A stretch of DNA of 64,000 bases, from the NCBI GenBank assembly GCA_024138015.1, contig JAMXBB010000010.1, positions 6,454,262 to 6,518,261 on the forward strand, in the 5' to 3' direction. This DNA comes from Lumnitzera littorea (taxonomy: Eukaryota > Streptophyta > Magnoliopsida > Myrtales > Combretaceae). The position numbers and the translations under genes are program-made. Position 1 is the first letter of the stretch. Each line of letters begins with the position of its first letter. Of the stretch, positions 10,960 to 22,010 are shown one piece after another. Below the pieces are notes generated by a model that was given only the letters and a program-made list of their open reading frames with translations, was not told the origin of the DNA and made no database searches.

Positions 10960-13900
10960 ATGAGTATGCGAGGCCGTCATGTTGATGCCTTTTCTGCATA
11001 CAAGCGTGCTGCGCTTACGGACTATGTGAATTCTCATAAAGATGATAATTCTGGTAATCGACAAATTTGTTTATTGTTTTTTCAGTGTTCTGCGGCTGCT
11101 TCTCAGACCTTTCTAGGCTGCTGGTTGGTTTTATATTTTTTGCTTGAAGTAATCTGAGTTTATGTTTCTACATGATGGTACTACTAACACTTGCACGTCT
11201 AGAAGTTATTGAAGCAATCTTAGGTCAAATTGTGCCTGAAATTGAGTATCTTGATTTGCATGCTCATTGAACAAAAAAATTGTTAGGCACAGGAGGCAAT
11301 TGCTAGCTAGTATTATTTACCTATGAATGCTGCATTAGAGCAGTTTTTACAAACTCTAGTTTTTTCTTTGATGGAGATATCATATTTTCTGTTCAGAAAT
11401 AAATGTTTGACATGTCTTTTCATATTACAAATGGATTTGGTCTTTTATGTGGAATGCTACTAACAACTCATTCTTGAACCTCAGCCCGTTCACAGGGTGG
11501 GATTGGTAAGAATATCAGTCCTCCATGGAGACGCTCTTTGCCACATGTTCTTGTGGCATCTATTTCATCCTTCCTCTATGGCTACCACCTTGGGTGCGTA
11601 CTTGAATTTCTCACTGGTCTTTCCCACCCCTAATGTTGAGCAAGAAAGAAGTAAATTGTTCCTTCACCATGTTTTGCAGAGTAGTTAACGAGACCTTGGA
11701 AAGCATTTCTTTAGACCTTGGGTTCAATGGAAACACAATGGCTGAAGGTACCGAGAAAGAAAGATAAAAAAGAAGCCCCTCATCCTTGTCAACTCTGCTC
11801 AATTACTGTCATAAAATTTTCACTTGCTATTTTTGGCCAATGAAGGTTTGGTTGTAAGTACCTGCTTAGGTGGTGCATTCATTGGGTCATTGCTTAGTGG
11901 CTGGATTGCTGATGGTGTTGGCCGGCGGAGGGCATTCCAGCTATGTAGCTTGCCAATGATCATTGGTGCCTTGATGAGGTAAATACAATGAATTGGATGA
12001 TCAGTAGTACGTTTCATTATCAACTTAAAGCAGCCCAAATTATCAAGGATTGGGAGTTTGGAGAAACATCTGACTTGAATAAGTATGATTTTTGCAGTGC
12101 AGCAACAAATGATTTGTGGGGCATGCTTTTGGGGCGGTTATTTGTTGGAACTGGCATGGGACTTGGCCCACCTGTTGCTGCTCTTTATGTAGCTGAGGTA
12201 TGACTTTGGTTGTTTTAATGGTCTTGTTGTTGTTTTAATGATATTTCAGTGATTGCAATAAGCACGTTTTAATTCTTGTAATGATTAATCAGGTTTCACC
12301 TACTTCTGTGAGAGGAACTTTTGGGAGCCTTACTCAAATTGCAACCTGTTTTGGACTCATTGGAACATTATTGGTTGGAATTCCAGCTAAGAAAATTGAG
12401 GGTTGGTAAGAAGAATCACACGTTCTGTTAGTAGGATAGAAGTTATACTTCCATGGAAAACCTGCCAGGATTCTTCATGCATGTGTTCAAACTTCAAAGC
12501 TGCTACAATTATAGGGAAACATAGAAGGGGAAAAAAAAGACACTCAGATCCCAGTTTCTATGCTTGTCTTTATTTCTGAATGTTCTTCTCTTTATTTATG
12601 TCCAGGTGGAGGGTTTGTTTTTGGATCTCTGTTGTTCCTGCTGCTGCCCTTGCCCTTGCAATAGAATTGTGTGCTGAAAGTCCTCAATGGCTTTCCAAGG
12701 TTAGTGCTTTTTTGGCACACTTTACTATTTTTAGGCTGAATTTTGGCACGCATTAAAATTGGGTAGGTGCACATGCCATTTTAGAGATTGGGTGGTTTGG
12801 GGGTTGGGTGGGGGCGTGGAGGGGGGGAGGTGGGGGGAAGATGTGTTTGGAATCAATTTCAGAGTAAATAAATATTTTACTGGAGACTCTTACATGATAT
12901 AAGGCAAGTGTTTTCTTTAAATAGTTTTTCCCTATGGATGCATGGTTGTGCAACACCATCCTCCATAATGGTAATAATGTCTCTAATTATTGACCATGCA
13001 ATATTCTATGTGCTATATGACCATTCCAACATTTTCACAACTGTTAATCAAGGTTATGATATTTAAACAAGCAACTTATTTTGGTCCAACATTAGTTTCC
13101 ATAAGTATAGCAGCGTTTAACTCAACCAGTTTCATTCCCAATTGAGAAAATCAATCTTCTGAGACACTAGGAATCCTGGAAAAATTCTCATGCTGATATG
13201 ACTACCACTGCTCATGGGCACACCAACTCCTTATTCTTGCTCACATTCTTTTCAGATTTGACATATAGATAGTTCTTTTCAATTTCTTTTGTCTCTTCAT
13301 CTGATATATTACATTCAATAAATTCCATAGTGGAGTGCCAACTTATAGTTGAGCCTCCGAAATTAACCAGTGTTTCAAGTTGCTTACATACTTTTGTGGG
13401 GTTATTTCAGAGAGGAAGAGTTGCTGAAGCTGAAGCTCAATTTGAAAAACTCTTAGGAGGACCATACGTTAAATCAGCAATGCTGGAGTTGTCCAAGGCT
13501 GACAAAGGAGATGAAGCAGATACTGTCAAATTATCTGAATTACTTTATGGTTGCCATTTCCGAAGTATGTATGTCATTCTTTTCAGGCTTATTTATTGAG
13601 AAATCTTTTCTTTTTCCTTGTTTTCTCTAAATGATTGCTATTGTCACTTTGCAGTGGTTTTCATTGGGTCTGTCCTCTATGCTCTTCAACAGCTCTCTGG
13701 AATAAATGCCATATTTTACTTCTCTTCTTCTGTCTTTAAAAGTGCTGGTGTACCATCTGGAGTTGCAAACATATGTGTTGGAATTGCAAATTTATTAGGT
13801 TTGGTTGAGTATATCTTACAATGTCATTGTTTGCAAAAAAGGTAAGTGCTGACATTTCTTGCAACGTTTTCTTATCTCATAGGCTCTATTATTGCAATGG

Positions 13901-15674
13901 TATTGGTGGATAAACTGGGAAGAAAGATCCTGCTTGTAGGGAGTTTTATGGCCTCGGTAAGTATCTTCTCTTTGCCATTAACTAGCAAAAATAAAGCTTG
14001 CTCATGACTTGTGCAATTGCATAAGTATGTGTTGACTTCATAAATAAAGTTTGAATTAAGCAACAAATTATTTTATTTTCTTGGTCAAGTTTTGTCGAAA
14101 ATTTATTCCAATGCTATTTAACCAAACATGTATTATGTTAGTCATTTTGATGCTTCTGTTTTCTTAGGCCATGACGATGGGTATTCAAGCAACTGCAGCA
14201 AGCTCCTTCGTTTTTGGCACTGCAGAACTTTACATGTCAATTGGTGGCATGCTGCTGTGAGTTCTTGCACAGATCTAGAAAGGATGAAGCATATAAACTG
14301 ATGAAAGGGAAAAAAAAAAGAGTAAATAAATAAATAAAAATAAAAGAAGAGTTTGATAACTACTGTTAAACTCATGCTGGTTGTTCCTTGATCTATATGA
14401 GGAGCTGCCTATCATTATGAAAATTGTTCAAAGGAATTTGGCAAATATTTTTTTCCAGACTGAGCTTGCCTGACATGTACTCAAGGGAAAACAGAAATTC
14501 TATTTTCATCAAGTGAAAAATGCTATAGCATTTGGATTATGCGAGGACTCATTCATTACCCATTTTATGTTTTGAGCCTCCAAAATAACAGCTTGATGCA
14601 TCACAGATGAAATGTTTTCCCCAAAAAATAAAGAGGAAAACGTGAATGAAAAATAGAACATAAATGTTTATGGAAGCAAGTAACGGGACAAAATGCAACT
14701 AAGCAGAAAGTTCTATAAACTGCCATTTTTACTCACTCTTGCATTTGAATGTGCAGGTTTGTCTTCACTTTTTCAATAGGGGCTGGTCCTGTTCCTGGAT
14801 TGCTTCTATCAGAAATATTTCCTAGTCGTATACGAGCGAAGGCAATGGCAATTTGTATGGCTGTACATTGGGTAATATAATTGCTGCTCCTTTTTTCTCT
14901 TTACTGCTTAGCAGCTTGTCTCATGTTGCCTGAACCAAAATGTTGATTAATCATATACATATTATAGTTGCTCAACTTGTATCTTTGTATGTAACCTTTG
15001 GTAGTCATCTTAAGTAAAAGATCAAACATTCTGAAAAGCATGATCTGCTGTTCTCGTAGTCAATTTTAGTCAATTTTAATTTGGTAAGTAATTTGTGAAG
15101 GGTAATTTTTCTTTCCTATCTCACCGCTCATAGGTGTTGAATTTAGCTCCACCACTAACTGATCTAAAAGTGTAAGAGTATAAATTGGTGACCAAAGTCA
15201 GTAAGTAGAGCAAGAGTTTTCACAACCAAAGCTATTGAAGCCTTCCTTTCACTTTCATTCTAAGGGGGGATGAAACCACTGAGTAAAATCTGAACTCACG
15301 ACCTCCGCTTTTAATTATGTTGGTTTAGTACCATAACAGAGTGATCTACAAGGTTCAGCTTATACGTATAATGTGGTCTTTTGAGTACATATTCTTCAAC
15401 AATGGGCTTTGAATCAAACTTTTTTAGCAGTTATTTTCTTGCTTAGTACTCCTGCTGTGATTAAATTCACTAAAAATGGTTATGCCCTTTTCAGGTGGTA
15501 AATTTTTTCATAGGTTTGCTATTTTTACGTATGCTGGAGCTAATAGGGCCTCAAATATTGTATACGATATTCGGCACCTTCTGCTTGATGGCAGTGGCTT
15601 TTGTAAAGAAGAATGTGATAGAAACAAAAGGAAAGTCACTCCAAGAAATTGAGATGGCCCTTCTTCCTCAATAG
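10960..15674 (+). CDS. pGlcT2: Plastidic glucose transporter 2-like MFS sugar transporter (complete, 488 aa)
   Basis: A 12-TM major facilitator sugar porter, predicted in the plastid inner envelope to move glucose between stroma and cytosol. Thirteen coding exons join in frame: 10960-11053, 11485-11593, 11680-11747, 11846-11978, 12098-12197, 12293-12405, 12606-12699, 13411-13564, 13655-13798, 13883-13956, 14168-14256, 14757-14871, 15495-15674 (TAG). Family hallmarks: TM1 near residues 50-68, DGVGRRR 113-119 in the TM2-TM3 loop, ESPQWL before the central loop, QQLSGIN 300-306 in TM7 (sugar binding), DKLGRK after TM8, GAGPVPG 399-405 in TM10, and IETKG 471-475 in place of the usual PETKG. Length matches Arabidopsis At1g67300 (about 493 aa). 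The N terminus is short and not an obvious transit peptide, as in that protein. The donor at 13799 (GTTTGG) is weak. No disabling change. Confidence 0.93.
12784..12838 (+). other. G-rich, G-quadruplex-prone tract in a sugar transporter intron
   Basis: The 711-base intron between exons ending at 12699 and starting at 13411 contains at least six runs of three or more G on the sense strand within about 55 bases, in an otherwise AT-rich context. The runs fit the G3+N1-7 quadruplex pattern. Function unknown. Confidence 0.6.
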
Positions 15675-16150
15675 AGACGTTTCTTCCATTATTAGGGGAG
15701 TACTCTGCCATCAGCTGGCCGAGAGCTTTTCCCTATACTGAAATGTAAGTTGCTTGTATATTCCCATTAGTCTTTTCATTTTTGGCTGCTATTGTTGTGG
15801 CAGCGAAAAGATGGTTTATTTTGAATCTATATGTTCTGATTTCAGGTCGAACTTCCTGCATTATAGGATTCAGGTGGGACAATGGCATATTCATCACAAG
15901 GTTAGCCTGCAGTTTTGAAGAGAGAATCAGATTAGCTTGACGATGTGGTGAAGTTGTAGGAACTTGTACGACTGAGTGTTTAGCTAATGAATAACGATAT
16001 CGGAGTGTATTGTGTTGGATGGTGAGGGATCTATTACCTCCGGTTTGAGGTAATCAAATGCACCAATTGATCAAGCTCTATTATGAGAATGCTTGATCAT
16101 TTTTGCAAGAAAGGTGAAATTCAAAATTTTCTTGTATTGAGCATCTAAAC
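15675..16150 (+). other. Sugar transporter 3' UTR with a possible 3' UTR intron
   Basis: No coding sequence follows the TAG at 15672-15674. A GTAAGT at 15745 and a TTTCAG ending at 15845 could bound a roughly 100-base intron in the 3' UTR. The poly(A) site is not identifiable. Confidence 0.35.
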
Positions 16151-17368
16151 CTGAAATTGATGCTGAAATGGTTAAAACATGTGGATTCCGTGAGAAATTT
16201 TGCGAACTAATTCTTCATTTGGCAACAGATGTTATCAACACAGATTAATTATTGAAGATAACTTATCCACTACGGAATATTAACCACTTCGGAACTTCTA
16301 AGTTTAAGCAGATTTTTCTATTGTGGTGTGAAACGTCCTAACTCGGCAATGTTAAACCTAGTGAGTAATGACTGATTATTATGTCGTTACATGTATGAGA
16401 TGATTAGCCTGTTCATGATCCTGCTGGTGATAGTCTCCGCAGATAATTCATTAGTAAAACTCCAATGGCATCTTAAAAATATGGTTCAAGGTGTTCAAGT
16501 TGGATAAGATTTTGCTGTGTATGGATTTGAATTTAGAAGGGCATCAATATGCGTGTATAAGATTTAATCAAGCTTCACCAGAGTTGGAGATATAAGCACA
16601 GTTAATACGAATCTTAAAACTATTATTTTCTATGCAAATGTTTAAGATATTTCTAACCCTTATAAGATTTTATACAAAGTTTGATCAAAATTTGTTAAAA
16701 AGTAATAAGATTTAAACAAGATTCGAGCATCCCATACGTCATTGAATGTTTCTTTCTCTACTGTCCTAGCCGTCGGCCTGGGCTGGATGAAGAAGAAGAC
16801 ATTATGTGTAGGGCACGTGACTTAGCCAGGCATAGAGAAAAAAGATACACTATCGTAAGCCTACTATAGTTTTATAGCAATATAGCAACCTCCTATTTAT
16901 AACATCATTCCAATTCATGATGGCATCATTCCAGGTGCAGGATGCGGTGGACCTTGAGGACTTCATGTGATAAATCATTCTAGCGTCACGGTGATTTAAC
17001 GTACTCTCTCTATTGTCTTACTGGTTCCTCCTATAGCTCCACGTCTTATATGCTAGTGTCATCTCCTTGCCTAAACGATTATAAACAAACACTAGGAAAA
17101 TCATCAAAACATGTGGGACACTCCATTCTCCTTCTTCGTATTCTTCCACATTCCAGACTTGATCCAACCAGATCCTTCTTCTTCTCTTTAATCTATCTCT
17201 CCACTCAATAACTCATTCTCAAAAACAAATCTATATTTGATAACTACTCCAACCCCTCTAACAATCTTCATCCACTACTACAGCGGAGTTGATCCCAAAC
17301 ACCTCGAAAAAGGAGCTCAAATGGGGACCCTTAAGCTAATTTGATGCATAACAAATACTAGCTATTGG
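16151..17368. other. Intergenic stretch without recognisable gene
   Basis: Mixed AT-rich DNA with a CT-rich patch near 17110-17300. Neither strand shows a long frame or a family I recognise. Confidence 0.4.
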
Positions 17369-17375
17369 TAAACTT

Positions 17376-17474
17376 GAGTTTTATACGAATACGAGTTTTT
17401 TTTTTTTTGACAAATATTAAGGAAAAAGGGCTCGTTTAAAAAAAATTTACGAATATAGTATACTGAAAGCACAT
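17376..17474 (+). repeat. Left terminal inverted repeat of the MULE
   Basis: Pairs with 21269-21366 on the opposite strand, with a few substitutions and small indels. It includes a T run at 17397-17410. Confidence 0.8.
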
Positions 17475-17590
17475 CAAGTGAATATACATTTAGTATCTTA
17501 TATTTTTTACACTGAAGGCGTATCTACTGCATATGCCTTCAGTACCACAATTTGAACTGAAGGATACTAAAGGCGTATTCACTGCATGCA

Positions 17591-17804
17591 CTTTCGGTAT
17601 CACTTTCTACTATCCCTACTAATTTCCTTCCATTCGAAATGATAAAGTAATGTTTTTTTAACCCTTAACTTATAAATTGAATGGAAAGTTTGATATACTT
17701 TCAGTATCACTTTCTATTAACCCTACTAATTTTCTCTCGTCCGAAACAATAAAGTAATGTTTTTCTAACTCTTAACTTGTAAACTAAATGGAAAGTTTGA
17801 TATA
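17591..17804. repeat. Two-copy tandem repeat, about 107 bp unit, inside the MULE left arm
   Basis: Copies start at CTTTCGGTATCACTTTCTA (17591) and CTTTCAGTATCACTTTCTA (17698). Each ends in GGAAAGTTTGATATA, with scattered substitutions between them. Subterminal repeats of this kind are common in MULEs and may bind transposase. Confidence 0.8.
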
Positions 17805-18111
17805 GTAATCAGTTACATAAAATCACAATTAGTGGAATACCTCAACAAATATGGCAAGTGAGGAAGAAATAAGTGTATGGGATGATCATCCAATGACCAT
17901 ACGAGTTGAGTAAAAGAAAAAGTAATTGTAAATTGTAAAATTAGGATAAATAAACAATACATTGAATGTAACATATGATGAAAAGTGAAATATATTTTGA
18001 ATAATCAGTATATACAAAAAAGTTGTAATGAGTCAATGACAAGATCAATACAATGGAAAAATAAAGAAGAAAACAAAAACAATAAACTAAACATATATAT
18101 TGATGCCTATG

Positions 18112-20196
18112 TCATGTGAAGGTCCTCATAGTACTGGAAAGAAGTGAACGCCCCCGTTTAGCGTATGTTTGAGTAAGCTCAGGTGGTGGATTGTCGAGCT
18201 CAAGTTCCTTAGGAGGAATTGGGTTGGCTAGATGGCTCGGATGCAGCTAAGTGACGCTTTCACCCATCGATGACTGTATGGGGATAGAACGTTGCTTTTG
18301 AAGAGTTGGTGGAGTAGCAACGTCAAAATGTTGCTGGAACTTGGGAGTCATGTATACGCTAGATCCAGGCTTGGAGTTAGATTCAACTCCCGAAGTGGAG
18401 GTAACACCTAACCCAAGGTATGTGCTACATTCCCCACCGATATACCATAGGTCTACAGAATGACAGACATGTAGTGAGATATTGTTACTGAGGTTTGCCT
18501 GACGACGTATCGCTCGAGCCTTGTCTCCTTAAACTCTAGCTCTACCCCTAAGTAGTGTACGAAGAGCTAGTATCTCCTCATCAGCAGGTGGTCCTTGATC
18601 CCCACCATAGTCCATATGAGGTGGCTCATGTATGCCCCCTTATTGTGGGTAGAGGATAAGGCTACTATGCTACTCAATGAAGTCGAGTGCCTTATTTACA
18701 ATACCCAGTGCTATAGGATAGTCAGGTACTAGTCTGACACTCCTGAGTGAGTCCACTTGAAATAAGTAAAGAAAACAAATGTTGGTATATATGATAGCAA
18801 GTATAAAAGAGTGAAAAATAAAACAATGGACGTTTTAGATGTATGTATCAATCAACCAATGACAACTCCGTAGTGTATAATATAACGCTAGGTGATCTGT
18901 TTATGCCACTGTCAGTAGCTCTCATCGACCCTTTAAGGACTCTGGATGTGTAATAAGAATCTATATCTTTGTCCCCAAGCCTAGATGTAGGAAGAGTGTA
19001 TGTTGATTTAGTCAACATCTGTCCTACCTTGGAGGTCTAGCTAGTAAAGCTACTTTGAGGTATTGACCTCCTATGGAACGTATTGATATCTTCTAAACTA
19101 CTGGACGATATGGTCTGAAAAGCATCACTCAATGATATGAAAACATATAAGTGGTACTTAGGCAATCCAAATGTGTTGCCTGGCAATACAATATTGAGGC
19201 AGCAATTGCAGCAATTCCTCTGTATAAGGCTCCTAAACAACTTAAAGGGCACAAGATAAAGAAAAAAAAAAATTAAATAACTAGTCAAACAACGATGGTT
19301 ATCACTTATAGTCAAGAAAAGGACAACAAAGATGATAACTTATCATATCATACCTGTTGCATCATCTCAATGTCAAAAGCTATGCAATATGCATCTACAA
19401 CATGCATTAGATGCTGAGTTGCATCCCGTACTACCCTTCATTTGGCCGCTAATGGCCTATCCCCGTTGATAATAAACTTATATCGATTAAGGAGGGCAAC
19501 ATGTGAGAATCTATCCTAAGCCTAGACCTGTAGTAGAGTCACGGCCCATCCTACCTCATGCACGTCGGATGAGGAGGTAAAGCACAGCTGTTGGTACAAT
19601 CATGTCAAACACGTGTTGCCCTAACTAAACTGCTCAACTACTGAGAAGTCCTCTAACAATGGTAGGAACATTAGGTGGATAAGGCTGTAAGATTTATTCG
19701 TAAATATGAATCCTCCCATCAAGCTGAGTATGTACGCATGCGCATACTGTTAGACCATCTTGTCGTCTGCCCCATGGGGAAGTATCTGGAAGTACTCCCG
19801 TAATCATATTAGAGATGAGTGAGTACCCTTCATCTAAGCAGGCTTCACACCTAGTAACCTCTCTTCTACATCAACCTAGCTTTCCTCGTCATTTGTCTCT
19901 ATTTACCCTGCCACTACGAACCCTTCAACTGGAAGTTCAAGCTAGACCTCAACATCCTATAGTGTGATAGTTGCTTCTTTAGTGGGTAAGTAAAACGTGT
20001 GTATCTCAGGCCTCCATCTCTTGACAAATGTCATAATCAGATATCAATCCAACATAATAAATGGGAGCTGCGCAACTCCCCAGAACCTAGCCTCCTGTAT
20101 ATACGGCTCTATCCTAGGATAAATAGGGATATCCCGCTCATCTTGCATAATGACATCTCACTTCGCCGTATTTGTAGTGCATATGCTGCCTCCTAA
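18112..20196 (-). pseudogene. Degenerate plant mobile domain (MAIN-like) gene inside the MULE
   Basis: Minus-strand translation, interrupted by stops, shows the plant mobile domain in order: ARFWGVAQLPFIMLD, then FVKRWRPEIHTFYLPTKEA (near 20010), a damaged VALQLGLPVDG-like block, and YAHAYILSLMGGFIF with LIHLMFLPLLEDF (near 19650-19760). The Ser/Pro-rich C terminus ends at a TGA whose complement is 18112-18114. Host MAIN and MAIL1 proteins support silencing and genome stability; related PMD proteins are encoded by Mutator and gypsy transposons. Stops mostly replace CAG, CAA, CGA or TGG, as expected from methyl-cytosine decay. An intron, possibly covering 19040-19320, was not resolved. Not functional as it stands. 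Confidence 0.75.
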
Positions 20197-21268
20197 ATAA
20201 ATATTTAGTTAAGTTAGCAAGTAATACATTGTTAATAAGTGAATTGGTTGTAAATGATAATGACTTTACTCACTTTACCTTCCCAAACAGCCTGTAAACG
20301 GTGACTGGCCTGCCTTGCAAATACACATGGATCAATCGATCCTGGCTTCATCTATCTTGCGATCACATACAAACAATTTTAATACACCAACTACCCATCA
20401 TTATATTTCTATTCACATAAACAATTACTTTCACGTAATTTACCATTTGCACCTTAGTAATGCTACGATAAACTAAATATTTAGATGAAATAAAAAATGT
20501 CATTTATACACCGAATGACAACTTTACAAAATGCACTTAGTCATCTTGTTAAGCTGCGTCGCTAGCACAAATATTTAACATTAACTTCTCAATTCGATCC
20601 AACATAATAAAAACGCCAGATATATATACCGCAATACAAAAAAAATTCCTAATTTTATATAATATAAAATATATTTTCATCAATTATTAATAATTTACAT
20701 AATTTATGGTATATCTATAATTACGAAGTCTATATTTGTATAACTTATTTATCGTGACACAAAAAATTCCTAAATTTAGATAATATAAAATATATTTTCA
20801 TCAACTATTAATAATTTATACAATTTAGGTACATCTATAATTTGAAATTTACATCATTAATTAATAAATTTTTTTCTACAAAAAAAAATTGAATAATGAC
20901 GATTATTATTAAGATAACAAAAAAAAAATTGAATAAATAAAATTCACATAAGTTATAGATTGTCACCTATTAATTATATATACTCGTGTTAGGAAATGGT
21001 TTGGTATTCCAATTATAACTCTTTTTTTTTTTTCTGTGTTTTGAAAATTTTAGAAACTGGTATAAGTAAGAATGAGTTCTGGCTACACGAATTAAGCCTT
21101 ATATAAATGGTATATTACATTAAAGATATATCTATTACATATACTTTTAGTGTAATTCATTATAATTGAAGGCACGTGCTTTTAGTTATAATGAATTATA
21201 CAAAAAATGCATTCATTGTATGTGTTTTCAATGTAAAAATCATAATATACTGAAGATGCTTTTACTTA

Positions 21269-21366
21269 ATGTGCCTTCAGTATACTATATTCGTAATTTT
21301 TTTTTAAATGAGCCATTTTCCATAATATTTAAAAAAAAAAAACCCCGTATTCGTATAAAACTTCAC
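21269..21366 (-). repeat. Right terminal inverted repeat of the MULE
   Basis: Reverse complement of the left TIR (17376-17474). It contains an A run where the left TIR has a T run. TAAACTT follows directly outside. Confidence 0.8.
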
Positions 21367-21373
21367 TAAACTT

Positions 21374-22002
21374 ATGCCAACCATGCTACATTAAACTTTT
21401 TTTTCTCTTTTCTCCAACTAATCTTCGATAGATCATTACACCATTTTTGTTCTACATGTGGAATACTATATGTTTAGGCCCATGGCACAACCCAAATCTC
21501 CCTGAGTGGTGAGATAATTGAGTTCAAGAATCCAAGTTCTCCTTCGATGGAACTTGCGTTTGGGTATGTATATTTGTCTATGTTTAAAGCTTTTTTACCA
21601 TGAAATACACATTTAATTTACATGAAGTGAAATTTAAACCAAGTTAGGACATGTGTCAAACAACTTTATCAATGAAAATGCTTGGAAGGGCTTAAGGTTA
21701 TGAATTGCAAGTCAGAGATGGGTATGTATATAAATATACATATTTCTAGTTAAAGCTTCAATTTTTACTGAAAGATCCAACTCCAAAAATCTCATGAATG
21801 AAATCTGAAGTATAGTGAAATCATCGAGGGAAAAAAAAAAAATAGAGATGAACCATAATAGTGCGTGCATAAACTACAACTGTAGTCCTCCTAACTTCTG
21901 CTAAGGGTTTGTCCCACATTTGGTATCATCCTGACTTTACATGTAAATGGGAAACAACTACGCATGGTAAGAGAATGTGTCATAGGAATGTTTGCAGCAA
22001 TA
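21374..22002. other. Short spacer between two transposons
   Basis: Nothing recognisable on either strand, only AT-rich DNA with an A run near 21832-21842. Confidence 0.4.
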
Positions 22003-22010
22003 GGCTTGGG

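Larger units (their letters stand above)
17376..21366 (-). mobile_element. Mutator-like element with long TIRs carrying a plant mobile domain gene (about 4.0 kb)
   Basis: The first about 99 bases (17376-17474) and the reverse complement of the last about 98 (21269-21366) align nearly throughout, for example TTTTATACGAATACG and ACGAATATAGTATACTGAA, and weaker similarity runs further in. TAAACTT occurs directly outside both ends (17369-17375 and 21367-21373), the likely target duplication, although Mutator elements usually make 9 bp. Long TIRs plus an internal plant-mobile-domain gene are typical of the MULE groups that carry MAIN-like proteins. No MURA transposase was recognised, so it is probably non-autonomous or decayed. 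Confidence 0.8.
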
